A DNA stretch of 64,000 nucleotides from a bacterium. GTDB taxonomy: Bacteria > UBP6 > UBA1177. The stretch spans positions 1 through 64,000 of the forward strand of contig JAGCUA010000009.1 in NCBI GenBank assembly GCA_017963125.1, read 5' to 3'. Numbering within the stretch: the stretch's first letter is position 1; every line of letters begins with the position of its first letter. Under the pieces are notes generated by a model, which saw only the letters and a list, made by a program, of their open reading frames with translations, did no database searches and had not been told where the DNA came from. This document shows positions 53,029 through 60,913 of this stretch, piece after piece. A program made the position numbers and the translations under genes.

Positions 53029-54332
53029 AAACAAAAACTTCAATAATTTTCGTAATTTTTCTCTGTTTGGCTTTTGCGGTTTCGTGCGGCGGATCGTCAA
53101 AAAAAGAGGAAACGCCTGAGACCGATACCGTACCGGATGAAAACGAAACAACCGATGAAGACGAAGCTGCGGATACCGATGATGAAACTGCGGATGATTC
53201 CGAAGTCGAAAGCGTCAATGCGAGTGTTTCTTCGATAAAATTCAAAATTCCCGAAGAGGCTTCGACAGTCGCAGAGTTTTCAGGTCATTTCGCTTTTCCT
53301 GATGTCGTCAGACTCAAAAGCGGCAAGTTCATGGTTGTTTACAGAAACGGCAGCTCACACGCCGACAAAAGCGGGGCGATAATCGTATCGCTTTCCGATG
53401 ACGGGGTAAACTGGGGAGAGCCCGATATTCTGCTGAACGACGACACGATTGACGACAGAGACCCTTCGATCACCGTTTTTTCAGACGGAAGAGTCGGCAT
53501 GAACTGGTTCAAATACCGCTATCCTGCTGATTATTCAGAACCTTGGGTTCACCATCTGTTTTTCGCCGTTTCTGACAGCAGCGGGCTCAATTTCGGTGAA
53601 CACATTCAGGTTGACGGCGGCGTTTTCGACTATTCCGAAACGGCTGTTATGGATGAAAACGGAATCTGGCTTGATGATGAAAACGGCAGTGAAGTCACAG
53701 TTGCGGCTTCATCGAGTTCTATGATCGAAGACGGTGAAAAGATAATAATTCCGGGATATTTCGGCAACGCACTCAACTGGCAGTCGATGTCCAAAACGCC
53801 TAAAACGAGAGTCGTTCTTTATGAAAGCAGCGACGGCGGAAGAACATGGTCTCCCAACGAAGTCAAAGCCGAAATCGACGAAAAAACGTGGCTTCAGGAA
53901 CCGGCTTTGCTCAAAGTTACTGACAAACGCTGGATTATTCAGGCTAGAACAGGTGTCGGTTCGAGTCCGAGCAATAAAGGCGACATGGTTCAGACTGTTT
54001 CTGAAGACGGCGGAAAAACGTGGTCTGCATACAAAAGTCTCGGCTTTGTAGCGCACGCTCCGGAACTTCTTAAACTTGAAAACGGCGTTATCGTCAGCTC
54101 TTTCCGCTGGCTCGACTGGGGCACCAGCGTCAGCAGAGAAGCAGTTTCGATGGTTTATTCGCTTGACGGCGGCGAAACGTGGTCTGATGTTATCGAAATT
54201 CTCGACTGCGGCAAGGCTGAATGCGGATATCCAGGCATGGTCGAACTTCCTGATAACAAAATTCTTATCGTTTACTACACGCCGGGCGGAACCGGAATCG
54301 AATCCAAAATCATAACTTTTGAAGCTGAATAA
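53019..54332 (+). CDS. Lipoprotein with sialidase-like Asp-box beta-propeller
   Basis: The 437-residue protein has a signal peptide ending FAVSC (about Cys 21) and an acidic linker (about 30-68). A beta-propeller follows, with four Asp-box motifs (S-x-D-x-G-x-x-W) in LSDDGVNWG, SSDGGRTWS, SEDGGKTWS and SLDGGETWS. The residue pattern of sialidases (FAFPDVVRLKSGKFMVVYRNG with a candidate Arg) suits a glycoside hydrolase of the GH33 or related type, or a carbohydrate-binding protein. It overlaps the preceding gene by 10 bases. Whether it cleaves sialic acid cannot be told. Confidence 0.8.
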   Translation: MQVKTKTSIIFVIFLCLAFAVSCGGSSKKEETPETDTVPDENETTDEDEAADTDDETADDSEVESVNASVSSIKFKIPEEASTVAEFSGHFAFPDVVRLKSGKFMVVYRNGSSHADKSGAIIVSLSDDGVNWGEPDILLNDDTIDDRDPSITVFSDGRVGMNWFKYRYPADYSEPWVHHLFFAVSDSSGLNFGEHIQVDGGVFDYSETAVMDENGIWLDDENGSEVTVAASSSSMIEDGEKIIIPGYFGNALNWQSMSKTPKTRVVLYESSDGGRTWSPNEVKAEIDEKTWLQEPALLKVTDKRWIIQARTGVGSSPSNKGDMVQTVSEDGGKTWSAYKSLGFVAHAPELLKLENGVIVSSFRWLDWGTSVSREAVSMVYSLDGGETWSDVIEILDCGKAECGYPGMVELPDNKILIVYYTPGGTGIESKIITFEAE

Positions 54333-54417
54333 TTGCTTTATTTTTTTTTATAATTATAATAATTTGCTTATGTTATTTGAGAGTTTTTTGGCAGTTTAAT
54401 ATTTTACGGAGTTAAAA

Positions 54418-55278
54418 ATGAAAAAATTTTTGTCAATCATGCTTGTTTGTTCGCTGTTTTTCGCTCTTTCCTGCGGCAGCAGCGATAAAAAAGACGGAAA
54501 AATGTCCCTTATTGAAAAGAAGATCGAAATGATCAAAACCGACAATCAGGGCAAACCTGTAAAACAGATGGTCGAGATCCTCAAACTCAAAGGTGAAAAC
54601 GAAGAGGTCGTAAAGAAATCGGTTATGAAGATCTATTCCGAAATTACCGGAAAAGTTGCTCCTCATCAGCTTGCACAGTTCAAGGAATCGCCGAACAGAA
54701 ACATTCAGGTTCCCGGCAATGTTTCAAGAATTCACATCAAAAGCGACTATGTTTCAAGCGCTAACGTAATGCTTTTCCTCATGAAGGGCAAAGAGCCTGT
54801 TGTATGGGACGAGCTTGAGTTCAACACTGAGAAAAAATACGATTTCGCACCTGGCAACTACGATTTCATCATGGTCGTTGACAGACCTGACAACGCAAAT
54901 GTCTATGTTTTCAAGTATGACCGCAGCTTCAAAGGCGGCGAACTTTACCTCGGCGAATTCAAAATCATCGGAAAATACAGCAACTCCGGCGAATGCGCAA
55001 AAGGTTATCTCCGTGACGACGCTGAGACCTGTATTGCTCCTTCGTTCAAAATTTTCGACAACTGCGACGCAGGAACGCACCTTGTAGAGCATCTCTGCTG
55101 CGAAGAAGGATTCAACTTCATCATGGAAGGACAGTGCTCGAGATACAGCGACACGGTTGAAAACGTTATCTGCCCGGCCGGCTATCATGAAGCAGGTAAG
55201 GGAAGATGCTGCCCGACCGGTCAGCTTTTCATCGACAACAAATGCCAGGTTCCGCCAAAAGAAGAACCGGCAAAATAG
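54418..55278 (+). CDS. Lipoprotein with a Cys-rich C-terminus
   Basis: The 286-residue protein has a signal peptide ending FFALSC (Cys 19). A middle region looks beta-rich (KYDFAPGNYDFIMVVDRPD), and the C-terminal 80 residues hold 10-11 Cys in short spacings (ECAKGYLRDDAETC ... CCEEGFNFIMEGQC ... CCPTGQLFIDNKC), as in disulfide-bonded surface modules. No known domain was matched. GAG and AGTTAAAA precede the ATG. Confidence 0.65.
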   Translation: MKKFLSIMLVCSLFFALSCGSSDKKDGKMSLIEKKIEMIKTDNQGKPVKQMVEILKLKGENEEVVKKSVMKIYSEITGKVAPHQLAQFKESPNRNIQVPGNVSRIHIKSDYVSSANVMLFLMKGKEPVVWDELEFNTEKKYDFAPGNYDFIMVVDRPDNANVYVFKYDRSFKGGELYLGEFKIIGKYSNSGECAKGYLRDDAETCIAPSFKIFDNCDAGTHLVEHLCCEEGFNFIMEGQCSRYSDTVENVICPAGYHEAGKGRCCPTGQLFIDNKCQVPPKEEPAK

Positions 55279-55293
55279 TGAATTTTCTATCTT

Positions 55294-55632
55294 ATGAATC
55301 AAAAACTTCTTCCCGAAATAAATCTTTTCAAAGAGCGTTTCCGCGAATTTCTTGAAAACGAAGCGGCTGTCAACGGAAAACTGCTTGTGAGAGAGCTTAT
55401 TTTCCGTTTTGCGATGGTACAGTTGCGCGATACGCACGGTTTCGAGGCGGGAAAAGTCGAATACATTGCCAAGGTCTTTGACGAGGCGCAGGCTGAATTC
55501 GGGAAGATTTTTGAGGAGTTCGCTGTTTTCTGCATTGAAAACGGTTTTGACGAGACTTTTATAAACTCTGAGATGAAGAAATGGCTGACCGGAATTTCGG
55601 AAGAAATGGAACTCGAAAAGGCGGAAAGCTGA
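55294..55632 (+). CDS. Small helical protein of unknown function
   Basis: The 112-residue protein has no signal peptide and looks wholly alpha-helical and acidic (for example EFLENEAAVNGKLLVRELIFRFAMVQL). I do not recognise it. It starts 15 bases after the previous stop, and its last 52 bases overlap the TonB-like gene, so they are probably made together. A scaffold or partner for the TonB-like protein is possible. Confidence 0.6.
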   Translation: MNQKLLPEINLFKERFREFLENEAAVNGKLLVRELIFRFAMVQLRDTHGFEAGKVEYIAKVFDEAQAEFGKIFEEFAVFCIENGFDETFINSEMKKWLTGISEEMELEKAES

Positions 55633-56660
55633 TTCTTTTCATTCTGTTTTCCGTACTTCTTCACGGGCTGATTTTCTTAATAAAAATCGACCTCTCGACT
55701 GATAAAGGCGATGATGAAAGCCTCGTTTCGATAAGGTATATCGACGATTCGGCCGCGAAACTTCCGGCAACTCCCGTTCTTCCGCCGAAACCCGAGAAAA
55801 AGCAAGAGGATGTAAAGCCGAAAGGGCAGGTTGTCGATATTGCAAAGCCGAAAATCGAGAAAAAACCTTCCAAAAGCCGTTTTCTCTCCGAATTTGACAG
55901 TTCTGTAGAAAAAGAAACCGTTGCAGCGGAGCACGACGAAAATATAAACGTACGCGGCGAAAGTCTTAAGAAACAGCTTGCAAAGAAGGCTGAGAACGTG
56001 AATGCCGAGTCCGATGAAAACATGGTTGTGCCGCTTCAGGCCAATAACGACGAGAAAAATGAACCGGCCAAAGAGCAGAAAATCAAAAAGGGCGAACTCA
56101 AAGGTTTTGAAGGCGATAACGGTGACTATGCTGCCGGAAAAGACAAGGAGATTGCCGGAAAAATCGATGCAAAGGACGACAAGGACGAGGAAGGGCGCGT
56201 AAATGTCGGCGGAAGATGGATCCCGAAGAAACTTCTTCCTTATCTCAACGGTTCAGATGCAGTGCTCATGAGTCCGTCGAACGATTTTCTGGAAGATATC
56301 AAAAAGGGGAACGAGACTTATCTCAACACGAGGAAATTCGCTTATGCGGCATACTTCAACAAGATCAAACAGGCGATCTCGAGAAACTGGAGTCCGGGAA
56401 CAGCGATAATCGTGAACGACCCGACCGGCAGGATGTACGGCAGAAAGGACAGGTTCACGAAACTTCAGGTTTTTATTTCGGCGAAAGGAAAACTCGTAAA
56501 AGCGAAAGTTATCACGAGCTGCGGAGTCGATTTTCTCGACAGAGAGGCGATAAACGCGTTCAAAATGGCGGCACCTTTTGTTCCGCCGCCCGAAGTTCTT
56601 CTCAACGAAGACAAACAGCTTGAAATACGGTTCGGATTTATGGTGACGACACATGAATAA
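55581..56660 (+). CDS. TonB-family protein
   Basis: The 359-residue protein has one N-terminal membrane helix (about 17-35, LILFILFSVLLHGLIFLIKI). A long Lys/Glu/Asp/Pro-rich periplasmic linker (about 45-205) follows, then a TonB-like C-terminal domain (about 245-355). That domain shows RNWSPG..., LQVFISAKGKLVKAKVITSCGVDFLDREAINAFKMAAPFVPPPE and the final strand FGFMVT. It would pass force or contact to the outer membrane, but no ExbB/ExbD or receptor is nearby. The start lies within the preceding gene, and the end overlaps queC by 8 bases. Confidence 0.8.
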   Translation: MADRNFGRNGTRKGGKLILFILFSVLLHGLIFLIKIDLSTDKGDDESLVSIRYIDDSAAKLPATPVLPPKPEKKQEDVKPKGQVVDIAKPKIEKKPSKSRFLSEFDSSVEKETVAAEHDENINVRGESLKKQLAKKAENVNAESDENMVVPLQANNDEKNEPAKEQKIKKGELKGFEGDNGDYAAGKDKEIAGKIDAKDDKDEEGRVNVGGRWIPKKLLPYLNGSDAVLMSPSNDFLEDIKKGNETYLNTRKFAYAAYFNKIKQAISRNWSPGTAIIVNDPTGRMYGRKDRFTKLQVFISAKGKLVKAKVITSCGVDFLDREAINAFKMAAPFVPPPEVLLNEDKQLEIRFGFMVTTHE

Positions 56661-57330
56661 TTCAAAAAAAGCAGTTGTTCTTTTCAGCGGCGGTCTCGAT
56701 TCGACGACTGTGCTGGTCTATGCGATGAAGCAGGGTTATGACGTTTATCCGCTCACTTTTTCTTACGGTCAGAGGCACGCTATCGAGATAAAACAGTCTG
56801 AAAGAACGCTTGAAAAATACGGGCTTACGCCTCGCCAGACGGTGTTTTCGATCGATCTTACGCCGTTTGTGAACTGTTCGCTCATTAACAAAAATCTGGA
56901 AGTTCCGGAATTCGCCGAAAACAGGATCCCTTCGACTTATGTGCCCTCGAGGAACATAATTTTTCTTTCTATTGCATCAGGTATGGCCGAGACTTTAGGG
57001 GCAGAAAAGATTTTTATCGGAGTCAATTCTGTCGATTATTCAGGCTATCCCGACTGCCGTCCCGAATTTATCGATGCTTTCAACAAAACGATTGCCGTCG
57101 GCACGAAACAGGGTGTCGAAAGCGGAATAAAAGTCGAGGCACCGATCCTGAATATGTCGAAAAAAGAGATAATCGAGCTCGGAATGTCGCTCGGAGTCGA
57201 CTATTCTCTCACACACAGCTGCTATAATCCGACTCCCTACGGGCTTTCATGCGGAGTCTGCGACAGCTGCCGCCTTCGTCTTGAAGGTTTCAGGCAGGCA
57301 GGATTTGAAGATCCTTTGAAATATCGTTAA
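56653..57330 (+). CDS. queC: 7-cyano-7-deazaguanine synthase (preQ0 synthase)
   Basis: QueC turns 7-carboxy-7-deazaguanine into preQ0 using ATP and ammonia, for queuosine (or archaeosine-like) tRNA modification. The 225-residue protein has the PP-loop ATP pyrophosphatase motif VVLFSGGLDSTTVLVYAMKQG at the N-terminus. Zinc-binding Cys lie near the C-terminus: CYNPTPYGLSCGVCDSCRLR (CX9CX2CX2C pattern). queD, queE and queF are not in the window. The ATG overlaps the TonB-like gene by 8 bases. A CGTNACGN array follows 22 bases after the stop. Confidence 0.95.
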   Translation: MNNSKKAVVLFSGGLDSTTVLVYAMKQGYDVYPLTFSYGQRHAIEIKQSERTLEKYGLTPRQTVFSIDLTPFVNCSLINKNLEVPEFAENRIPSTYVPSRNIIFLSIASGMAETLGAEKIFIGVNSVDYSGYPDCRPEFIDAFNKTIAVGTKQGVESGIKVEAPILNMSKKEIIELGMSLGVDYSLTHSCYNPTPYGLSCGVCDSCRLRLEGFRQAGFEDPLKYR

Positions 57331-57351
57331 TGCCGCCGCGCGCATTTTTGA

Positions 57352-57383
57352 CGTTACGTCGTCACGTCGTTTCGGCGTTACGA
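57352..57383. repeat. CGTNACGN octamer array 3
   Basis: CGTTACGT, CGTCACGT, CGTTTCGG and CGTTACGA follow queC by 22 bases. Confidence 0.8.
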
Positions 57384-57406
57384 TGAAAGTGGCGCCGCAA
57401 CAAAAC

Positions 57407-57434
57407 TTGTTTTATTTCCGATTTTATTTAAACT
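57407..57434 (+). promoter_or_regulatory. Promoter of the acidic lipoprotein gene
   Basis: TTGTTT (57407-57412), 16 bases, then TAAACT (57429-57434), 32 bases before the ATG. The -10 sequence is identical to that of the M29 promoter. Confidence 0.5.
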
Positions 57435-57466
57435 CCCGCGGTGTTGACCTTTTTTAGGAGGAAAAA

Positions 57467-58588
57467 ATGAAAAAAATTTGGTTGGCTATTTTAACAATTG
57501 CATGTCTCTTAGTGCTTTCAAGCTGCGGCGGTGACGATAAAAAACCGGCGAAAGCGGAAGATCCGGATTCAGAACAGGAAGAGACCTCGGACGCTGAACC
57601 GGCTGAAGATCCGACTGACACGGAAGAAGAACCGGCTGAACAGCCTGATGAAAACACGACTCCCGAGAATTTCAATCCTGAAAATCCGGGTTACTTCGTT
57701 GAATTTATGATCATTGACGTAAACATGGCAAACCAGCCTCAGACGATGGCGATAGGCTATTTCATGAAGGCTGCCCGCGAAGATCTCAATCCGCACAGTT
57801 TTGATGAATCGACGCTTGATACCTGCACTTTCGGGGAGGCTGTCGAAAGCGTTCCTCAGTGTGCTTCCAAAGATGACTGTGCTCCGGAACAGGATTGTGT
57901 TCCTGAATACGACGACAACGGCAATGCGTATCCGAATTCAGAGCACTGCGAAACGCTCGGCAGAGAGTCGCTTGATGTCGGTCCTGTTATGATCTCAGGC
58001 TTCAACGGCGGTCCCTATCAGTTTGCTTTCGAGCCCGGCGATCAGGCTTACAAACTTAACGGAACTGGAGACGGTTCAATCCCCGGCGACATGATCGCTT
58101 ACGGTGTCGACTACACGATCAGCGGCGAAAACATGCTTCCTGAGGATCTTACTTCTCTTTCGGCGACCTTCACGATGCCGCCTTCATTTGCTATTTCGGA
58201 ACCTGCTCCGCAGACGAATACGGCCGGCGGTTTCGGCGATATCATCAACGTTACTCCGGGTGAGCCCCTTACGATCAAATGGGCCGGAAACAACGGATTC
58301 GGATATATCGATGTCAATTTTGTCGTAATGAAGAGCCTTATGGAGCAGGTATCGATCACCTGCAGAATGATCGATGACGGCGAATTCACGATCCCGGCTG
58401 AGTATACGAGCGAGATGCAGCTTTCGCAGGGCGGTGGTGATTCAGGCAACCCGTTCGGCGATATGCTCGGTATGATGAACATAATCACCGTAAACCGCCA
58501 TGTCGAGTCTCCGATCACCGGCAAAGGGATCACGGCTGGATCATTCTCGGCTGAGCAGATGGTCCTTTACACACTCGGCAACAACTAA
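57467..58588 (+). CDS. Acidic lipoprotein of unknown function
   Basis: The 373-residue protein has a signal peptide ending VLSSC (about Cys 20) and an acidic Pro/Glu/Asp linker (about 25-75). A beta-rich region follows, with a Cys-containing loop (CASKDDCAPEQDCVPEYDDNG), NTAGGFGDIINVTPGEPLTIKWAGNNG and an Ig-like pattern at the end. No family was recognised. TAGGAGG precedes the ATG and a promoter lies at 57407. Confidence 0.7.
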   Translation: MKKIWLAILTIACLLVLSSCGGDDKKPAKAEDPDSEQEETSDAEPAEDPTDTEEEPAEQPDENTTPENFNPENPGYFVEFMIIDVNMANQPQTMAIGYFMKAAREDLNPHSFDESTLDTCTFGEAVESVPQCASKDDCAPEQDCVPEYDDNGNAYPNSEHCETLGRESLDVGPVMISGFNGGPYQFAFEPGDQAYKLNGTGDGSIPGDMIAYGVDYTISGENMLPEDLTSLSATFTMPPSFAISEPAPQTNTAGGFGDIINVTPGEPLTIKWAGNNGFGYIDVNFVVMKSLMEQVSITCRMIDDGEFTIPAEYTSEMQLSQGGGDSGNPFGDMLGMMNIITVNRHVESPITGKGITAGSFSAEQMVLYTLGNN

Positions 58589-58640
58589 TGCTTTCGGTCA
58601 GATAACGTCTTTTAATCACTGAATATTTTCTCAAAACATC

Positions 58641-59192
58641 ATGAAAACTGAAATCTTAAGGATCTCGGAAGATCTCTATCTGAAGTCGCTTGAACTCGAT
58701 GATGCGGAACACATTTTCAAAGCGGTCGATTCTCAGCGTGAATATCTCGGCGAATGGCTTCCGTTCGTCGAATTTACGAAAAGCGTTAAAGATTCCCTCG
58801 ATTACGTCAATTCAGTCGTGACAATGCCTGAAGAATGCAAGGAATGGCAGTTCGCTGTTTTCTGCGGCGGCTGTTTTGCGGGGCTTGCCGGATTCAAAGG
58901 AACAGACAGGCTCAACCGGAAAAGCGAGATCGGCTACTGGCTCCGCGAAGAGTTTCAGGGCCGCGGCATAATGACTGAATCGGTGCGCGCTTTGATAAAT
59001 TTCGGCTTTTCGGAGATCGATCTCAACAGAATCCAGATAAAATGCGCTCCCGAAAATCTCAAAAGCAACAAGATCCCGCAAAGACTCGGATTTACCCTTG
59101 AAGGGATCGAACGCGACAGCGAATTTGTGCGGGAAGGCGTTTTTCGTGACGCCAATGTCTGGAGTCTAATCAAAAAAGACGTGACACCGTGA
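58641..59192 (+). CDS. GNAT-family N-acetyltransferase (RimJ/RimL-like)
   Basis: The 183-residue cytoplasmic protein resembles RimJ/RimL and SpeG-type acetyltransferases, which modify the N-terminus of ribosomal proteins or small amines. Motif A is EIGYWLREEFQGRGIMTESVRALINFGF (acetyl-CoA loop R-G-x-x-T) and the later RIQIKCAPENLKSNKIPQRLGFTLEG is typical. The stop lies inside octamer array 4, so its last residues (KDVTP) are partly array-encoded. The substrate is not known. Confidence 0.85.
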   Translation: MKTEILRISEDLYLKSLELDDAEHIFKAVDSQREYLGEWLPFVEFTKSVKDSLDYVNSVVTMPEECKEWQFAVFCGGCFAGLAGFKGTDRLNRKSEIGYWLREEFQGRGIMTESVRALINFGFSEIDLNRIQIKCAPENLKSNKIPQRLGFTLEGIERDSEFVREGVFRDANVWSLIKKDVTP

Positions 59193-59248
59193 CGTCGTGC
59201 CGTCGTAACATTAATTAGTAACGTCGTTACGTCGTGCCGTCGTTACGT
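59180..59248. repeat. CGTNACGN octamer array 4 with two blocks
   Basis: Four octamers (59180-59211: CGTGACAC, CGTGACGT, CGTGCCGT, CGTAACAT), a short TA-rich gap and then CGTTACGT, CGTGCCGT and CGTTACGT (59225-59248). It spans the facing 3' ends of the GNAT and lipA genes and is translated at the end of both. Confidence 0.85.
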
Positions 59249-60095
59249 TTTCAATCATATTCTGGTGGATCTCTTTTGCATTGAAGGAGCTTCTGACGAA
59301 TCTGCCTGAATAAACTTCTTTGAAACCGATAGAAAGTCCGTAGTCGCGAAGTGCGTCAAATTCAGCCTGAGTGTAGTCCTTTTCGACCGGGATGTGCTGC
59401 AATGACGGGCGGAAATACTGCCCGATCGTCATTATGTCGCATCCGACATCGCGGAGATCGCGCATCAGAGCATGCACTTCATCGACTGTTTCGCCGACAC
59501 CGAGCATTATGCCAGACTTCGTGATGAAACCTTTGCGCTTCATGTAGCAGAGAACGTCAAGCGAACGTTTGTAGTCAGCCTGCGGACGAACTTTCGGATA
59601 GAGTGAGCAGATCGTCTCGACATTGTGGTTGAAAACGTCTATCGGCGAATCGGCAACGATATCGAGATTTTCCTTTATTCCGAGAAAATCTGGAGTCAGG
59701 ACTTCGACAAGAGTTTCAGGAGATAACTCTTTGACTTTTTTAACAGTTTCGGCGAAATGAGCTGCTCCGCAGTCGGGCAGGTCGTCTCTTGTGACCGAGG
59801 TTATTACTGTGTAAAGCAAACCTAAATCTTTTACGGCAAGCGCAAGGTTTTCTGGCTCATTCGGATCGGGAAGGGGAATATTTTCGTTGTGGACGATGTT
59901 GCAGAAGCGGCAGTTGCGGGTGCAGCTGTTACCTAAGATCAGGAAAGTCGCCGTTCTTTTCTTGAAGCAGTCGCCGATATTCGGACAGTGCGCCGATTCG
60001 CAGACTGAATGAAGATGGTGCAGACGCAGGATCTTCTTCATTTCGGCAACGAAAGGGGATTTGAAAGTCGATTTTTTGAGCATTTCTTCAGCCAT
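59211..60095 (-). CDS. lipA: Lipoyl synthase
   Basis: LipA inserts two sulfurs into octanoyl groups on carrier domains, by radical SAM chemistry. The auxiliary cluster CX4CX5C is in SVCESAHCPNIGDCF and the radical SAM CX3CX2C in SCTRNCRFCNI. The C-terminal RSSFNAKE contains the conserved Ser that ligates the auxiliary cluster. The ATG at 60095 was chosen because GAGG lies 6 bases upstream; an in-frame ATG at 60107 lacks one. After the core, the last 11 residues (VTTARRNDVTN) are encoded by the octamer array, probably an added tail. Confidence 0.95.
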   Translation of the reverse strand: MAEEMLKKSTFKSPFVAEMKKILRLHHLHSVCESAHCPNIGDCFKKRTATFLILGNSCTRNCRFCNIVHNENIPLPDPNEPENLALAVKDLGLLYTVITSVTRDDLPDCGAAHFAETVKKVKELSPETLVEVLTPDFLGIKENLDIVADSPIDVFNHNVETICSLYPKVRPQADYKRSLDVLCYMKRKGFITKSGIMLGVGETVDEVHALMRDLRDVGCDIMTIGQYFRPSLQHIPVEKDYTQAEFDALRDYGLSIGFKEVYSGRFVRSSFNAKEIHQNMIENVTTARRNDVTN

Positions 60096-60128
60096 GACAA
60101 GCCTCATTGAACATTCATAAAACGCGGG

Positions 60129-60157
60129 ATTTAAGCCTTTGAAAAGGCTGTTGTCAA
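60129..60157 (-). promoter_or_regulatory. Promoter of lipA
   Basis: The minus strand has TTGACA (60157-60152), 17 bases, then TTAAAT (60134-60129). A 14-base inverted repeat (GCCTTT-GA-AAAGGC, 60135-60148) lies in the spacer and could be an operator. Confidence 0.5.
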
Positions 60158-60181
60158 GGAATTTGTCGGCTGTGTTCCCTG

Positions 60182-60913
60182 TTAGCTGATTGAATTTCCC
60201 GGGAGATATTTCACCGGATCGACAGGTTTTGATTCTTTTCTCACTTCAAAATGAAGTGTCGGAACAGATTTCTTTTCAGTGGTGTCCGCAATTCCCAGAA
60301 CGTCGTTCTGTTTGATCGGCTGGCCTTCTTTAGCGAAAATCGTGTGAAGATAAGCGTAAACAGTGATGAAATTGTTGTCATGCTGGATTATTACCATGTT
60401 TCCGAGCTGGGAGTGTGCCGCGCTGTAAATGACTTTTCCGTCAGCTGCTGCGCGGATGTCGGTGCTTTTTTCAAACTCGATGTCGATCCCGTCGCTTTTC
60501 GGGCTGCTTGCGGAAAATTTGCATACGATTTTTCCGGCAGCTGGCCATATGAAATTCATCGTGGTTTCATTTTCGGGTTCAGGTTCGGGAGATGTTTCAG
60601 GAGACGTTTCATGAAACGTCTCTACAGGTGCAGGTTCGGGTTCGGTTTCTGGTGCTGGTTCATGTGAAGGTTCCGGTGAGGTTTCGATGACTTCGTCGGC
60701 TCCTGGAATGAAGATCGCAGAACCTTCCTTGAGCTCGTCAACTCCTTCGGGAATTGAGTTCTCTGCTCTCAGCTCGTTTTCATCCACATTGTATAACTGA
60801 CTTATTTTAGTAATGTTTTCGCCTTTTTTTACGGTGTGGTACACTCCGAAAGAGTCTGTAGCGCATGAAAGGCAGAAAAGTGCTGAGAAGATAAAAATGC
60901 AAAAGTTTTTCAT
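60182..60913 (-). CDS. NlpD-like lipoprotein with LysM and degenerate LytM domain
   Basis: The 243-residue protein has a signal peptide ending FCLSC (about Cys 17), a LysM domain (about 26-70; YHTVKKGENITKISQLYNVDENEL), a Pro/Glu linker and a LytM/M23 domain (about 120-240). The peptidase metal-ligand positions are degenerate: GIDIEF lacks the usual HxxxD histidine and YAYLHT replaces HxH. It therefore resembles NlpD/EnvC, which activate cell-wall amidases rather than cut peptidoglycan. The linker V-E-T-F-H-E-T-S-P is encoded by the ETSP palindrome at 60601-60625. It overlaps pyrD by 4 bases (ATGA). Confidence 0.85.
   Translation of the reverse strand: MKNFCIFIFSALFCLSCATDSFGVYHTVKKGENITKISQLYNVDENELRAENSIPEGVDELKEGSAIFIPGADEVIETSPEPSHEPAPETEPEPAPVETFHETSPETSPEPEPENETTMNFIWPAAGKIVCKFSASSPKSDGIDIEFEKSTDIRAAADGKVIYSAAHSQLGNMVIIQHDNNFITVYAYLHTIFAKEGQPIKQNDVLGIADTTEKKSVPTLHFEVRKESKPVDPVKYLPGNSIS
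60601..60625 (-). repeat. ETSP palindrome inside the NlpD-like gene
   Basis: Minus strand: GTAGAGACGTTTC then ATGAAACGTCTC, read as V-E-T-F-H-E-T-S-P. This is a near-perfect inverted repeat and is one base different from the intergenic copy at 46812-46836. Confidence 0.85.
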
